Part shown: one piece after another, positions 52,325-61,441 of the stretch
How the letters are laid out: each line of letters opens with the position of its first letter
Position numbering within the stretch: the first letter of the stretch is position 1
Assembly (NCBI RefSeq): GCF_009806575.1
Contig: NZ_CP047095.1
Location: forward strand, 3,848,001 to 3,912,000
Origin: Rossellomorea marisflavi
Lineage (GTDB): Bacteria; Bacillota; Bacilli; Bacillales; Bacillaceae_B
DNA: 64,000 nt
Direction of reading: 5' to 3'
Notes under the pieces: model-generated
What the model was told of the DNA's origin: nothing
Database searches by the model: none
What the model saw: the letters and a program-made list of their open reading frames with translations, nothing else
Translations under genes and position numbers: made by a program

Positions 52325-52972
52325 TTAAATGCCGCTCAATGCATCCTCTACAGAATGATCGCCGCTCTTAATGAACACGGATTTCTTCTTCAGATTGTCC
52401 TTCCCGATCGCTCCTACAAGAACACGAGCCACGTCACCACGAGGAATCTCATAGCTTCCCGGGTCACCGGTCAGCTCTGCCTTCACGTCGACCTTCCCTG
52501 TTGGTTCATCATTTTTCAATGGTCCGGGGTGGACGGTTGTGTAGGCGAGCGACGATTTTTGCAGATAGTCGTCGGCCATATGCTTGGCAACGGCGTATGG
52601 TTTCATCTTGTCGCTCTCTGAATCCGGGTCCAGACTGTCGGTCGCGCTCAGCATGACGAAGTGTTTCACGTCATGTTTCTCTGCGTAGTTCACCGCTTTG
52701 ACGGCACCCCACAGGTCGATGAGCATCGTTTTGTCAGCGCCTGTGCTTCCGCCTGATCCGGCCGCGAAGACGACGGCATCCACATTATCGAACGCATGGG
52801 AGAAATCTTCTTCAAGATCCCCCAGTACGACTTTATCAGCACCTGCTGATTCGAGATCTTTGATCTGTTCTTCTTTTCTCACAAGGGCAACGGATTGATG
52901 ATCCGACTCCTTCAGCTGTTGGATCACCTGGGTTCCTACTTGTCCGTTTGCTCCGATTACTAAGACGTTCAT
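52325..52972 (-). CDS. NAD(P)-binding atypical SDR (YhfK-like)
   Basis: A 215-residue Rossmann protein of the atypical short-chain dehydrogenase group (NmrA/BLVRB-like), close to YhfK. The dinucleotide motif is VIGANGQVGTQVIQQL; AAGSGGSTGADKT and YAVAKHMAD follow. Such proteins bind NAD(P)H and may reduce flavins or quinones or act as sensors; no substrate is evident. It is monocistronic with its own terminator. Confidence 0.85.
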   Translation of the reverse strand: MNVLVIGANGQVGTQVIQQLKESDHQSVALVRKEEQIKDLESAGADKVVLGDLEEDFSHAFDNVDAVVFAAGSGGSTGADKTMLIDLWGAVKAVNYAEKHDVKHFVMLSATDSLDPDSESDKMKPYAVAKHMADDYLQKSSLAYTTVHPGPLKNDEPTGKVDVKAELTGDPGSYEIPRGDVARVLVGAIGKDNLKKKSVFIKSGDHSVEDALSGI

Positions 52973-53192
52973 GATATCCCTCCATAATGTACTTTACTGA
53001 ATATGTTCATACCCTATCTATTCCCCTTTATTTCTCCATCAAACGTCACGACTCTCTCCGTCCATATCCCCTGTGACGACATTGAGAACTAGAAACCTAC
53101 TAAAAACAGGTAAAAGGAACGATTCCACTTTCTCTCAAAACGAAACCAAATACTTCCTGTTACCGTATGATTGGTATAAGGAGGAGATGTTC

Positions 53193-53363
53193 ATGACATG
53201 CAAAGAATGCAACGGAACTGAATTCATCAAGGCAACGGATTTCATCAATCTTCGACCTCTTCATAAAAGAATGAGCGTGGGGACGGAGAAGATCTTCACG
53301 ATCTGTGCCGGATGCGGAGAAGTGGTATCCATTAAAGTGCGAGACACCACCAAGCTGAAATAG
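53193..53363 (+). CDS. Small zinc-ribbon protein
   Basis: A 56-residue protein with CKEC and CAGC knuckles forming a probable zinc ribbon. ATG 53193 is decided by AAGGAGG eight bases upstream; the longer 96-residue frame is not supported. Unknown function. Confidence 0.65.
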   Translation: MTCKECNGTEFIKATDFINLRPLHKRMSVGTEKIFTICAGCGEVVSIKVRDTTKLK

Positions 53364-53379
53364 ATTGATTAGTGAGCGG

Positions 53380-53388
53380 TGGTATAAT
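53380..53388 (+). promoter_or_regulatory. Extended -10 promoter of the second sigma-54 activator gene
   Basis: TGGTATAAT (TGnTATAAT) about 54 bases before the start codon; no good -35. Confidence 0.5.
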
Positions 53389-53441
53389 CCCCTTACATAC
53401 CATATAATTTAAATTATCAGAAAAAACAAATGGGGGATTCC

Positions 53442-54800
53442 ATGCTTTCACAGAATCAGATGGTAGACTGGCTAGAAGGCGTTATAGAAGCCATCCATGA
53501 CGGAATACTGGTCATTGACCGGAGTGGAACCGTTCAATTGATCAATGAGGAATATACACAGATAACAGGAGTCAAACGAGAACAAATCATCGGAAAACCA
53601 TTAATACAGGTACGTCCCAGTGCCAAGCTCCCTCAGGTCTTAAAAGATGGACGAGCCAGGGAAGGTGTCTTTCGCAAAGAAAAATCCATGGAATATGTAG
53701 TAGACATGGCTCCGATCATCAAGGATGACGAGGTCGTCGGGGCAGTATCGGTGTGCAAGAGCATTCCGGAGGTCTATCAGCTTTCTGAGGAATTAAAGCG
53801 AAGTCGGAAAAGGGTACAACAGTTGAAGCAGGCGTTCGGAAGGATTCATCAGGCCACCTACACGTTCTCGCACATCATCGGACAAAACAAAGACCTTCTC
53901 CACATGATCGAACGGGCAAAGAAAGCCGCCGCCACGAACCTGAGCATCCTGCTGACTGGAGAATCGGGGACAGGAAAAGAACTTGTGGCCCAATCCATCC
54001 ACCATACCAGCAGTCGATCCTCGTCTCCCTTCGTCCCAGTGAACTGCGCAGCCATCCCAAGTGCGCTTCTGGAGAGTGAACTGTTCGGTTACGAAAAAGG
54101 GGCTTTCACCTCTTCTAATGAAGACGGAAAGAGCGGCCTGTTCGAACTTGCCCATGGGGGAACGCTGTTCTTGGATGAAATTGGAGATATGCCGGTTGAC
54201 CTTCAATCTAAGCTGCTTCGGGTACTTCAAGAAGGTACGTTCCGTAAAATCGGTGGTCTTGAAGAACAAAAGGTCGATGTACGGATCATTGCCGCAACAA
54301 ATAAAGACCTGCCCAGTATGGTCTCGAACAAAAAGTTCAGGGAAGACTTGTTCTATCGGATCAATACCATCCAACTGGCCATCCCGCCACTCAGGAAGCG
54401 TAAAGACGATATACCTGCCATCCTGACATCACTCCTTAAAGAGCAGGGGCACACGGGGATTCAGGTTGCCCCACAAGCAATGAATACACTTCACCAATAT
54501 GAATGGCCGGGGAATATACGGGAACTGAAGAATGCCGTCCACTACGCCATCAGCATGTGTGAAGGAAGCACCATATCGGTGGAGCATCTTCCAGATACCA
54601 TTCGCCCAACGACAGGCTACCGTCCAACAGACAGCCCTCGACTACTTGAAGACGTTTTAAGAGACACAGAGAGAGAAGTGATTGTAAGCGTTTTAAATAA
54701 AACCGGTACCTCTGTGATCGGAAAAAAAGCCGCCGCCAAACAGCTCGGTATTTCCCTTGCTTCCCTCTATAACAAACTATCAAAATTGAATATCACCTGA
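53442..54800 (+). CDS. Sigma-54-dependent activator of the citM-like/AtuA operon
   Basis: An enhancer-binding protein of 452 residues. A PAS domain (about 5-110; GILVIDRSGTVQLINEEY) precedes the AAA+ domain (about 140-370) with Walker A GESGTGKE and Walker B LFLDEIGD. A Fis-type helix-turn-helix (KKAAAKQLGISLASLYNKL) ends the protein. The loop normally reading GAFTGA is GAFTSS here, an unusual change at the sigma-54 contact. The ATG at 53442 is chosen because GGGGG precedes it at the right distance; the ATG at 53430 has no site. A sigma-54 promoter lies 170 bases downstream, before the transporter gene. Confidence 0.9.
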   Translation: MLSQNQMVDWLEGVIEAIHDGILVIDRSGTVQLINEEYTQITGVKREQIIGKPLIQVRPSAKLPQVLKDGRAREGVFRKEKSMEYVVDMAPIIKDDEVVGAVSVCKSIPEVYQLSEELKRSRKRVQQLKQAFGRIHQATYTFSHIIGQNKDLLHMIERAKKAAATNLSILLTGESGTGKELVAQSIHHTSSRSSSPFVPVNCAAIPSALLESELFGYEKGAFTSSNEDGKSGLFELAHGGTLFLDEIGDMPVDLQSKLLRVLQEGTFRKIGGLEEQKVDVRIIAATNKDLPSMVSNKKFREDLFYRINTIQLAIPPLRKRKDDIPAILTSLLKEQGHTGIQVAPQAMNTLHQYEWPGNIRELKNAVHYAISMCEGSTISVEHLPDTIRPTTGYRPTDSPRLLEDVLRDTEREVIVSVLNKTGTSVIGKKAAAKQLGISLASLYNKLSKLNIT

Positions 54801-54808
54801 CTGCTCGC

Positions 54809-54831
54809 GCATAAACAGACTGTTTGTGCGT
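54809..54831. promoter_or_regulatory. Candidate binding site of the second sigma-54 activator
   Basis: CGCATAAACA-GAC-TGTTTGTGCG, an inverted repeat with one mismatch, about 140 bases upstream of the -24 element. TGCGTTT/AAACGCA half-sites overlap and extend it to about 54856. It may double as the terminator of the activator gene. Confidence 0.6.
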
Positions 54832-54971
54832 TTTCCAGTTTTATAGAAACGCATTTCCAAGATGTTAGAATTCACTTCCCCCAATAGGTTTCTCCCCTTT
54901 TGCCTTAATAAAATTCCAACCTTTTAGAAATCCCCTTATCCGAACCCCTTATTCTCATGCGCTTTTTGTCT

Positions 54972-54987
54972 TGGCACAATTGTTGCA
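54972..54987 (+). promoter_or_regulatory. Sigma-54 (-24/-12) promoter of the transporter/AtuA operon
   Basis: TTGGCACAATTGTTGCATG: TGGCAC-N5-TTGCA with GG and GC 10 bases apart, a full match. Start expected near 54998. Confidence 0.93.
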
Positions 54988-54994
54988 TGTATAG

Positions 54995-55010
54995 TTGTAA
55001 GCGCTTTTAT
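54995..55010 (+). promoter_or_regulatory. cre-like site overlapping the sigma-54 transcription start
   Basis: TTGTAAGCGCTTTTAT, one mismatch to WTGNAANCGNWNNCWW. Its place at the start site suggests CcpA blocks the operon when glucose is present. Confidence 0.6.
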
Positions 55011-55025
55011 TAGGAGGAGAATACT

Positions 55026-56321
55026 ATGTTGGCTTTACTCGGGTTTTTAACCATTGCGGTGTTTCTTTATCTGATCCTTTCTAAAAGAGTATCGGTCATC
55101 GTCGCTCTCATACTGGTTCCCATTGTGTTCGGCCTGTTCACGTCGTCCATTTCGGAACTTGGGGAAATGATTCTCGCAGGAATCTCGGGTGTGGCCCCAA
55201 CCGGCATCATGCTGGCGTTCGCCATCCTGTTCTTCGGAATCATGAACCGGGCCGGACTGTTTGACCCGTTCATCTCAAACGTCCTGAAACTGGTCAAGGG
55301 CGATCCACTCAAGATTGTCATGGGGACAGCCCTCATTGCCATGGCCACCCATCTGGATGGTTCAGGGGCCTCAACCTTCCTCATTACAATCCCAGCTCTA
55401 TTGCCGATCTATGATCGACTTGGCATGAGCCGACTCGTCCTTACAGGGGTCACCGCACTTAGCTGTGGCGTCATGAACATGGTTCCTTGGGGAGGACCGA
55501 CAGCACGGGCTGCAAGTTCCCTAGGGGTCGATGTGTCGTTGATCTTCAACCCCCTTCTTCCTGCCATGGGAATTGGACTGATTTGGGTCTTGTTCGTCAG
55601 CTATATCATCGGGAAGAGAGAACGCAAACGGGTTGGTATCAAGGAATTCAACTACGACTTCCACGCTGAACTGAGTGAAGAGGAGCGAACAACACGTCGG
55701 CCGAAGCTTATCTGGCTCAACCTATTGATTACGGTCATCACAATTGTTGCCCTGATCAAGATTTGGCTACCACTTCCAGTCATATTCATGGTGGCCTTTG
55801 CTATCGCCCTCCTGATCAATTATCCCAAACCGAAAGATCAGCAGGACCGCATCACCGAGCAAGCTAACGGAATGGTCTCTGTCGTTTCCATCATCTTCGC
55901 TGCCGGTATCTTCACCGGCGTCCTATCAGGATCGGGGATGATTGAAGCAATGGCGACTGCCATGGTGAGTGTCATACCAGAAAGCACTGGGTCCTTCATG
56001 GCGCTATTCGTTGCCATTACCAGCATGCCCCTGAGCCTGGTCTTCACCCCTGATGCGTATTATTTTGGTGTGCTGCCTGTCTTAAGTGAGACGGCAGCCG
56101 CCTACGGGATTGCTCCCGAAGTCATCGGCAGAGCCGCTATCCTAGGGCAGATGACCACGGGCTTTCCACTGAGTCCCCTTACGGCAGCGACATTCCTTCT
56201 CATCGGTTTAGCCCGCGTCGAGCTCGGGGACCATCAGCGTTTCATCTTCCTATGGGCATTCGGATCCACCATTGTGATGACGATTGCCGCATTCATTACC
56301 GGAGCCCTTTCATTTTCGTAA
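55026..56321 (+). CDS. CitMHS-family carboxylate transporter
   Basis: Integral membrane protein of 431 residues with about 11-12 helices, CitMHS family (citrate-metal/proton symporters). Family features are the opening LLGFLTIAVFLYLILSKRVS, the GSGASTFLITIPALLPIYDRL stretch and the VPWGGPTARAAS re-entrant region. There is no citrate lyase or citrate-sensing kinase nearby, so the substrate may be another organic acid. It is the first gene of the sigma-54 operon; AGGAGGAG precedes the ATG. The AtuA-like genes follow 17 bases on. Confidence 0.88.
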   Translation: MLALLGFLTIAVFLYLILSKRVSVIVALILVPIVFGLFTSSISELGEMILAGISGVAPTGIMLAFAILFFGIMNRAGLFDPFISNVLKLVKGDPLKIVMGTALIAMATHLDGSGASTFLITIPALLPIYDRLGMSRLVLTGVTALSCGVMNMVPWGGPTARAASSLGVDVSLIFNPLLPAMGIGLIWVLFVSYIIGKRERKRVGIKEFNYDFHAELSEEERTTRRPKLIWLNLLITVITIVALIKIWLPLPVIFMVAFAIALLINYPKPKDQQDRITEQANGMVSVVSIIFAAGIFTGVLSGSGMIEAMATAMVSVIPESTGSFMALFVAITSMPLSLVFTPDAYYFGVLPVLSETAAAYGIAPEVIGRAAILGQMTTGFPLSPLTAATFLLIGLARVELGDHQRFIFLWAFGSTIVMTIAAFITGALSFS

Positions 56322-56338
56322 ATTAAGGAGTGTTCATT

Positions 56339-57670
56339 ATGCTAAAAATCGGAGCTGGAACCGGGTTTGCAGGTGATCGGATCGAGCCTGCCCTTGCCCT
56401 TGTCGAGAACGGAAACATCGACTATCTGATCCTGGAGGGCTTGGCGGAACGGACCATTGCCCTTTCGCAACAACAAAAACGGATGAATCCGGATCTTGGA
56501 TTCAATGAGTATCTGGAAGAAAGAATTCGGCTTTTACTCCCTTCCCTTCTCTCTCATAACGTGCGGTTGATCACCAATATGGGCGCGGCCAACCCTACCG
56601 CAGCGGCCAGAAAGATTCAAGAGGTAGCAGAGGAAATGGAGCTGGATTGTAAGGTAGCAGCAGTCATTGGCGATGATGTTCTGTCCAAACTAAATCCTCA
56701 TGCCATCGTGCATGAAACTCAAAAGCCTGTTGAAGAATACACACCTCTGATAAGCGCGAACGCCTATCTTGGGGCAGAGGCCATCCTGCCAGCCCTGGAA
56801 TCAGGAGCAGACATCATTGTGACAGGCAGGGTCGCGGATCCTTCCCTGTTCCTCGCCCCCATGATCCATCACTACCAATGGGATCAAACCAATTACCAGC
56901 TCCTAGGTCAGGGGACCCTGGTCGGACACTTGTTGGAATGTGCCGGACAGGTGACGGGAGGGTATTTTGCGGATCCATTGTATAAACCCGTCGATCACCT
57001 CGACAATCTCGGCTTCCCCATCGCTTCCGTCAAGGAAGACGGTACGGCCATCCTGACCAAATTGCCGGGGACAGGGGGAGTGGTAAACGCCATGACTGTG
57101 AAGGAGCAGCTCCTATATGAGGTACATGATCCGACAAGCTACTTCACGCCTGATTGCGTGGCGGACTTCAGCACGGTCATCATTGAAGAAGTCGGACCCG
57201 ATACCGTCAAGGTCCAAGGAGCGACGGGGCGAAAACGCCCGGATACATTAAAGGTGTCCCTCGGCTATCATGCCGGCTATCTCGGGGAAGGGGAAATCTC
57301 CTATGCAGGTTCCACTGCCACTGAACGGGGACAACTGGCCGCTGACATCCTCGAGAAACGGCTGGGCGGGATGGGTGACGAAGTCAAAATCGATTTGATC
57401 GGTACGACCTCTCTCCATCATGGTGAACATGAAGGCTTTCGTCCATACGAGGTCCGACTACGCGTGGCTTCCCTATGTCCATCACGAAAAGAGGCTGTCA
57501 GGATAGGTCATGAAGTCGAAGCGCTTTATACAAACGGTCCAGCCGGTGGCGGCGGTGTACGCAAGCGGGTCGAAGAAGTGATCGGAGTGGTCTCCACCTT
57601 CATGGACCGCTCCCTGATCACGTCTCATTCTGAGCTACTGGAGGGATCCTCATGGCAACAATCAAATTGA
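56339..57670 (+). CDS. AtuA-family (DUF1446) protein
   Basis: A 443-residue protein of the AtuA/DUF1446 family, named for acyclic terpene utilisation in Pseudomonas but widespread and without a defined reaction. The motif stretches GAGTGFAGDRIEPALAL at the start and ADIIVTGRVADPSLFLAP in the middle are family-typical. The start is at ATG 56339 with AAGGAG eight bases upstream. The usual C-terminal ferredoxin-like domain is missing; it is encoded by the next gene, which overlaps by 19 bases. It probably acts on the acid imported by the CitMHS transporter. Confidence 0.85.
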   Translation: MLKIGAGTGFAGDRIEPALALVENGNIDYLILEGLAERTIALSQQQKRMNPDLGFNEYLEERIRLLLPSLLSHNVRLITNMGAANPTAAARKIQEVAEEMELDCKVAAVIGDDVLSKLNPHAIVHETQKPVEEYTPLISANAYLGAEAILPALESGADIIVTGRVADPSLFLAPMIHHYQWDQTNYQLLGQGTLVGHLLECAGQVTGGYFADPLYKPVDHLDNLGFPIASVKEDGTAILTKLPGTGGVVNAMTVKEQLLYEVHDPTSYFTPDCVADFSTVIIEEVGPDTVKVQGATGRKRPDTLKVSLGYHAGYLGEGEISYAGSTATERGQLAADILEKRLGGMGDEVKIDLIGTTSLHHGEHEGFRPYEVRLRVASLCPSRKEAVRIGHEVEALYTNGPAGGGGVRKRVEEVIGVVSTFMDRSLITSHSELLEGSSWQQSN

Positions 57671-57891
57671 TCGAAGTGGCCCACAGCCGCACAGGAGACA
57701 AAGGAAATACGCTGAACTTCTCCCTCATTCCCTATAAGGAAGAAGACTACGATCTACTTAAAGCTGAGGCAACGGTTGAACGTTTTGCTGAACACCTGCG
57801 GCACATCGTGAAAGGGTCGATCACACGATACGAACTACCCACTATCAAAGCGTTGAACTTTGTATGCGAACAGGCTCTGCTCGGGGTGTGA
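57652..57891 (+). CDS. AtuA-like C-terminal domain as a separate protein
   Basis: A 79-residue protein whose AHSRTGDKGNTLNFSLIPY segment matches the A(R)SGDKGN motif at the C-terminus of longer AtuA-family proteins. It most likely completes the preceding DUF1446 protein as a second subunit. GGAGGG before the ATG and a 19-base overlap in another frame show a genuine gene start, not a simple frameshift. A terminator follows at 57975. Confidence 0.8.
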   Translation: MATIKLIEVAHSRTGDKGNTLNFSLIPYKEEDYDLLKAEATVERFAEHLRHIVKGSITRYELPTIKALNFVCEQALLGV

Positions 57892-57974
57892 CCACATCCA
57901 TTGCGCTCGATACGCATGGAAAGAGCATAAGCAGCGCCGTCTTGGAAATGGAGATTGAGCGACCTTGAAACAAC

Positions 57975-58004
57975 AAGGACCCCACCCGTCACAGGTGAGG
58001 TCCT
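57975..58004. terminator. Terminator of the AtuA operon
   Basis: AAGGACCCCACC-CGTCACA-GGTGAGGTCCTT followed by TTA; also usable from the other strand by the DUF4064 gene. Confidence 0.8.
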
Positions 58005-58082
58005 TTTACATGCATGACGAACTTTCCAGAAGGTTCTCCATCCTGGGCCGCCCCGTCATGGATCTTTCGCGTAAAGCGGCCG

Positions 58083-58490
58083 TTACATCAATTCATTCTC
58101 CTTCTCAAAAGCCACTTTCTTTTCATTATCAAACGGAATATGGGTCTCATCTTCCTTCGGCTTGACCTCACGGAATGCGATGGCACCGGCGGCAATATAC
58201 AGCCCTGCTGGAATGAACATCAGGAAGATCGATGGAGGAAAACTAAGGACTCCCACTCCAATCATGATTCCACCGAATACTTTATTATTCATGCGATTGG
58301 CAAGGCACCCGACCACGAGTCCCCCAACCTGCACCAAAAGGAAACCGATCGTCAAGAAAACGGTGATCATTCCTGCATCCGAGTCACCCTCATCGAAGAA
58401 GGCCCACCCCAAGAATAATCCAAAAAAGGACATACAGATTCCGAGAAGCCCTCCGATTAATCCTAATAAAAATTCTGGTAATCTCTTCAT
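58083..58490 (-). CDS. DUF4064 membrane protein
   Basis: A 135-residue membrane protein with about four helices and a charged C-terminal tail, matching the DUF4064 pattern (EFLLGLIGGLLGI...; GGIMIGVGVLS...). Function unknown. It is monocistronic; 58491-58752 upstream shows no gene. Confidence 0.75.
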   Translation of the reverse strand: MKRLPEFLLGLIGGLLGICMSFFGLFLGWAFFDEGDSDAGMITVFLTIGFLLVQVGGLVVGCLANRMNNKVFGGIMIGVGVLSFPPSIFLMFIPAGLYIAAGAIAFREVKPKEDETHIPFDNEKKVAFEKENELM

Positions 58491-58752
58491 TTCCCTTCAC
58501 CTCTCCGCACCGGTCTTGTTGTTTCATTACATTTGATCTCTCTTTTTTCCATTCTCTTACTCCTTCTATGTTGTTTGTGAGATTTGATGCCCTCCAGATC
58601 TCGGTCACGAATCCCTAATTATGTAAGTTTCTCATATCTTTACCCAGGTCGGTAGCTACTTAATCCCTAGGAGGAAATTCTTAGAATATTTTTTCGTTGT
58701 GGTAGTTCCTTTTTGAATTCTAAAGGTTCCCCAGCCGAAAAAGAGAACCCCT

Positions 58753-59910
58753 TTACACTCCCCCCGTTTTTCCCCATGCTGCCACAAAAGACAGGGCCAT
58801 CAGAATGAATACGATCCCAAATGCCATCACCCGCTCTTTCCTCACGAGTGAGATCAAGGCATACCCCATGAACGATCCGGTGTACACGAGGTCAAAGATG
58901 CCTCCACCCGTGACCCATGACAAAAGCACTCCCACCAAACCGATGAAAAACAAAGCCCTTTTAATATAAACCGTTCCTTCCAACCATGGGGGTCCTTTCA
59001 CCTTCCAGGTTCCCAATAGCTCTGTGACCCCTAGGTCCCGGTATGGTACGTTGTCATCGAATTTTATGTACACCGGCTGAAGATACGGCGCCGCTCCGTC
59101 GAGTGACTGCTGCCCCCAGCAAAACGATTGCCCATTGATGGGCAGGACGTTGAATAGGACAGGATCTTCTTCGTCCTCATAAGCAGGCATCAAAGGCAGT
59201 TCCGCATCTTTTGAGAAGACGATGCGTCTTCCCTCTGTCCTTCCAAAATAACGTTCCCAGTACAGCGTGGGAACATCGCTGCCAAAGAAGCGATGAGGCT
59301 GCCGCTTCTGAATATTCGCCATGCTTGTATCGACGGGGATCCATCCCTCCCCTTCAATGTAGCACTCATTCCAGACATGGGCGTTCATCTTTCCGTTTGC
59401 CCAGCTCCCCACGATGGTCCGTGCCGGCACCCCTGCCGCCCGGCACATGGCCGTAAACAGGAAGGAGAATTCCCCGCAGTCGCCCTTTCCCGTCTGAAGA
59501 AATGATGCCACACCCCTTTCGGAAGGGGGATAAACGTAACGGAACCCCTTGACGATGTGCATGAAGATCACCCGTGCTTTTTCCTTCGGATCCGTCAAAT
59601 GACCCGTCAGCTCCTGTGTCTTCTCCTTCACCTCATCTATAGAAGAAAGCGTCGTATCCCTGAGGTAAAACAGACGCTCCCCAGCAGACAGCTCCTGTTG
59701 ATCCGGCGTGTATTCGCCTTGCTCAAAGGTGACTTCCATTTCCGTCCCTTCTTCAAGAACAAAATAACCAAGCTCTTCGCCCGTGGGAAGGGCAGTCACC
59801 GTCTTGGGTTGCTCCCCTGTCACTACTGCACCTGAAGGAATCACCATCCAAAGGGAGAGTGTCGGGCACACTGAATTTTTATACGCATAACGAACATGGA
59901 AACTCTTCAT
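58753..59910 (-). CDS. Transglutaminase-like membrane protein
   Basis: A 385-residue protein. The N-terminal beta domain (about 1-110) precedes a transglutaminase/protease-like core (about 115-215) with the Cys in GKGDCGEFSFLF, the His in MNAHVWNECY and the Asp in WIPVDTS, so the catalytic triad is complete. Two or three membrane helices close the protein (about 310-385). There is no signal peptide, so the core may be cytoplasmic. Bacterial members act as peptidases or peptide crosslinkers; the substrate here is unknown. Confidence 0.85.
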   Translation of the reverse strand: MKSFHVRYAYKNSVCPTLSLWMVIPSGAVVTGEQPKTVTALPTGEELGYFVLEEGTEMEVTFEQGEYTPDQQELSAGERLFYLRDTTLSSIDEVKEKTQELTGHLTDPKEKARVIFMHIVKGFRYVYPPSERGVASFLQTGKGDCGEFSFLFTAMCRAAGVPARTIVGSWANGKMNAHVWNECYIEGEGWIPVDTSMANIQKRQPHRFFGSDVPTLYWERYFGRTEGRRIVFSKDAELPLMPAYEDEEDPVLFNVLPINGQSFCWGQQSLDGAAPYLQPVYIKFDDNVPYRDLGVTELLGTWKVKGPPWLEGTVYIKRALFFIGLVGVLLSWVTGGGIFDLVYTGSFMGYALISLVRKERVMAFGIVFILMALSFVAAWGKTGGV

Positions 59911-60100
59911 CTTTTCATCAGTCCCTTTACAGTATCCTTATACGTTACCATTCCAGATTTCTTCCCATTCTCCTCCCAACTCTTTCAAGTTCCGCAGGAC
60001 TTCCCTACCGATTCGGTAAAGTGTAATGCAAGTTGGTTGATATCCACATGGAAGAGGCGTAATCTTTCTCTCTGCTAACACGTTTGAGAGGATGATTGAT

Positions 60101-60970
60101 ATGTTGAAAGATGGATTCGTAAAAGTAAATGATGTCAACCTGCACTATGTAACGGAGGGCGAAGGAGAGCTCATGCTGTTCCTCCACGGGTTCCCCTACT
60201 TCTGGTACAACTGGCATCATCAGCTCGAGGAGTTCTCGAAGGACTACCGCGTCGTCGCCGTGGATATGCGCGGATACAATCTGTCCGAAAAGCCTGAAGG
60301 GATCGAGTCCTATGAGATGTCCACGCTCGTCGAGGACGTCAGACAGCTGATCGAGGCATTCGGAGAAAAGGACTGTACCCTTGTCGCCCATGACTGGGGC
60401 GGTGCCATTGCCTGGACATTCGCCTACACCCACCCTGAATATGTGAAGAACCTGATCATGTTCGATGCGCCACATCCGTACACATTCCGCAGGGAGCTTG
60501 CCAACAATCCGGCACAGCGTGAAGCGAGCAGCTACATGGGCTTCTTCCAACAGGATGATTCCCATGAGATCCTGCTGGCGAATGAAGCCGGACGTCTACG
60601 GAAGATGATGACGGAGCCAGGGAAGAAAAAAGGCTATCTGACCGAAGCCGACGAAGACAAATACGTCGACGCCTGGACACAGCCGGATGCCATGAAATCC
60701 ATGCTTCATTACTATCGCGCCATCTCCTTCTTCCCGTTCGAAGAGCATGTGCAAAAGCCTCTTGACCTGAAGCATGACATGTTTAACGCACCGACGCTCA
60801 TCCTTTGGGGAGACGCTGATTCCGCCTTTGAAAACAGTAATCTCGATGGCCTCGGAGACTATGTGAGCGATCTGACCATCCACCGCTTCGAAGGCGTCGG
60901 ACATGCGCCGCAGCACGAGAAGCCTGAAGAAGTAAATGCCTATATGAGGGCGTTCTTGAAGAAGGACTGA
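60101..60970 (+). CDS. Alpha/beta hydrolase (epoxide hydrolase/YfhM-like)
   Basis: A 289-residue alpha/beta hydrolase. The oxyanion motif is HGFP and the nucleophile elbow AHDWGG, with Asp as nucleophile as in epoxide hydrolases and haloalkane dehalogenases. The catalytic His is in GVGHAPQHEKPEEV. Similar to B. subtilis YfhM. The start is set at ATG 60101, since GAGAGG lies nine bases upstream; an ATG at 60092 overlaps it. It stands alone. Confidence 0.85.
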   Translation: MLKDGFVKVNDVNLHYVTEGEGELMLFLHGFPYFWYNWHHQLEEFSKDYRVVAVDMRGYNLSEKPEGIESYEMSTLVEDVRQLIEAFGEKDCTLVAHDWGGAIAWTFAYTHPEYVKNLIMFDAPHPYTFRRELANNPAQREASSYMGFFQQDDSHEILLANEAGRLRKMMTEPGKKKGYLTEADEDKYVDAWTQPDAMKSMLHYYRAISFFPFEEHVQKPLDLKHDMFNAPTLILWGDADSAFENSNLDGLGDYVSDLTIHRFEGVGHAPQHEKPEEVNAYMRAFLKKD

Positions 60971-61023
60971 CTCCAAAGGGCTGTTGTCACCAATTTGGAA
61001 ATTCGTGACGTACGATTCAAACG

Positions 61024-61227
61024 ATGGGAAGGAGTCACCCCTTTGATAAACAAAGACTGAACCCAGTCCTGCTCTACGTAGCCGGAATGGTGATCGGTAT
61101 GACCATCGGCCTCGTTGTATTTGCTCCCATATTCGAGGATATGGTCCTACGGATCGTCATGGGCATCGTCCTTGGCGTCACGACCGGATGTTCCCTTCAG
61201 CCCCTCGCTCCCAAGATCAAGCTATAA
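61024..61227 (+). CDS. Small two-helix membrane protein
   Basis: A 67-residue protein with two hydrophobic helices. No strong ribosome binding site precedes the ATG; the only purine-rich stretch (GGAAGGAG, about 61026-61033) lies inside the frame, so the start is uncertain. A clear terminator follows. Unknown function. Confidence 0.55.
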   Translation: MGRSHPFDKQRLNPVLLYVAGMVIGMTIGLVVFAPIFEDMVLRIVMGIVLGVTTGCSLQPLAPKIKL

Positions 61228-61232
61228 TCATG

Positions 61233-61262
61233 AAACGGCGGTCCCTGCACCGCCGTTTTATT
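61233..61262 (+). terminator. Terminator
   Basis: AAACGGCGGT-CCCTGC-ACCGCCGTTT followed by TATTTTTTT. Confidence 0.9.
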
Positions 61263-61441
61263 TTTTCCCGTACCTGCTTCAATAAACATAGGGAGTCCTA
61301 GTTGCAGCCGACTGAACCTTTTTTTGTCACCCCCCTTGAAAAAATACCCATAATGCGGTTAGATAATAGATAGGTATTTTATATCATGCCATTATACATA
61401 TCTATAAAAATCTGTATGTACCAAGAAAGGAGCCACCTCTT

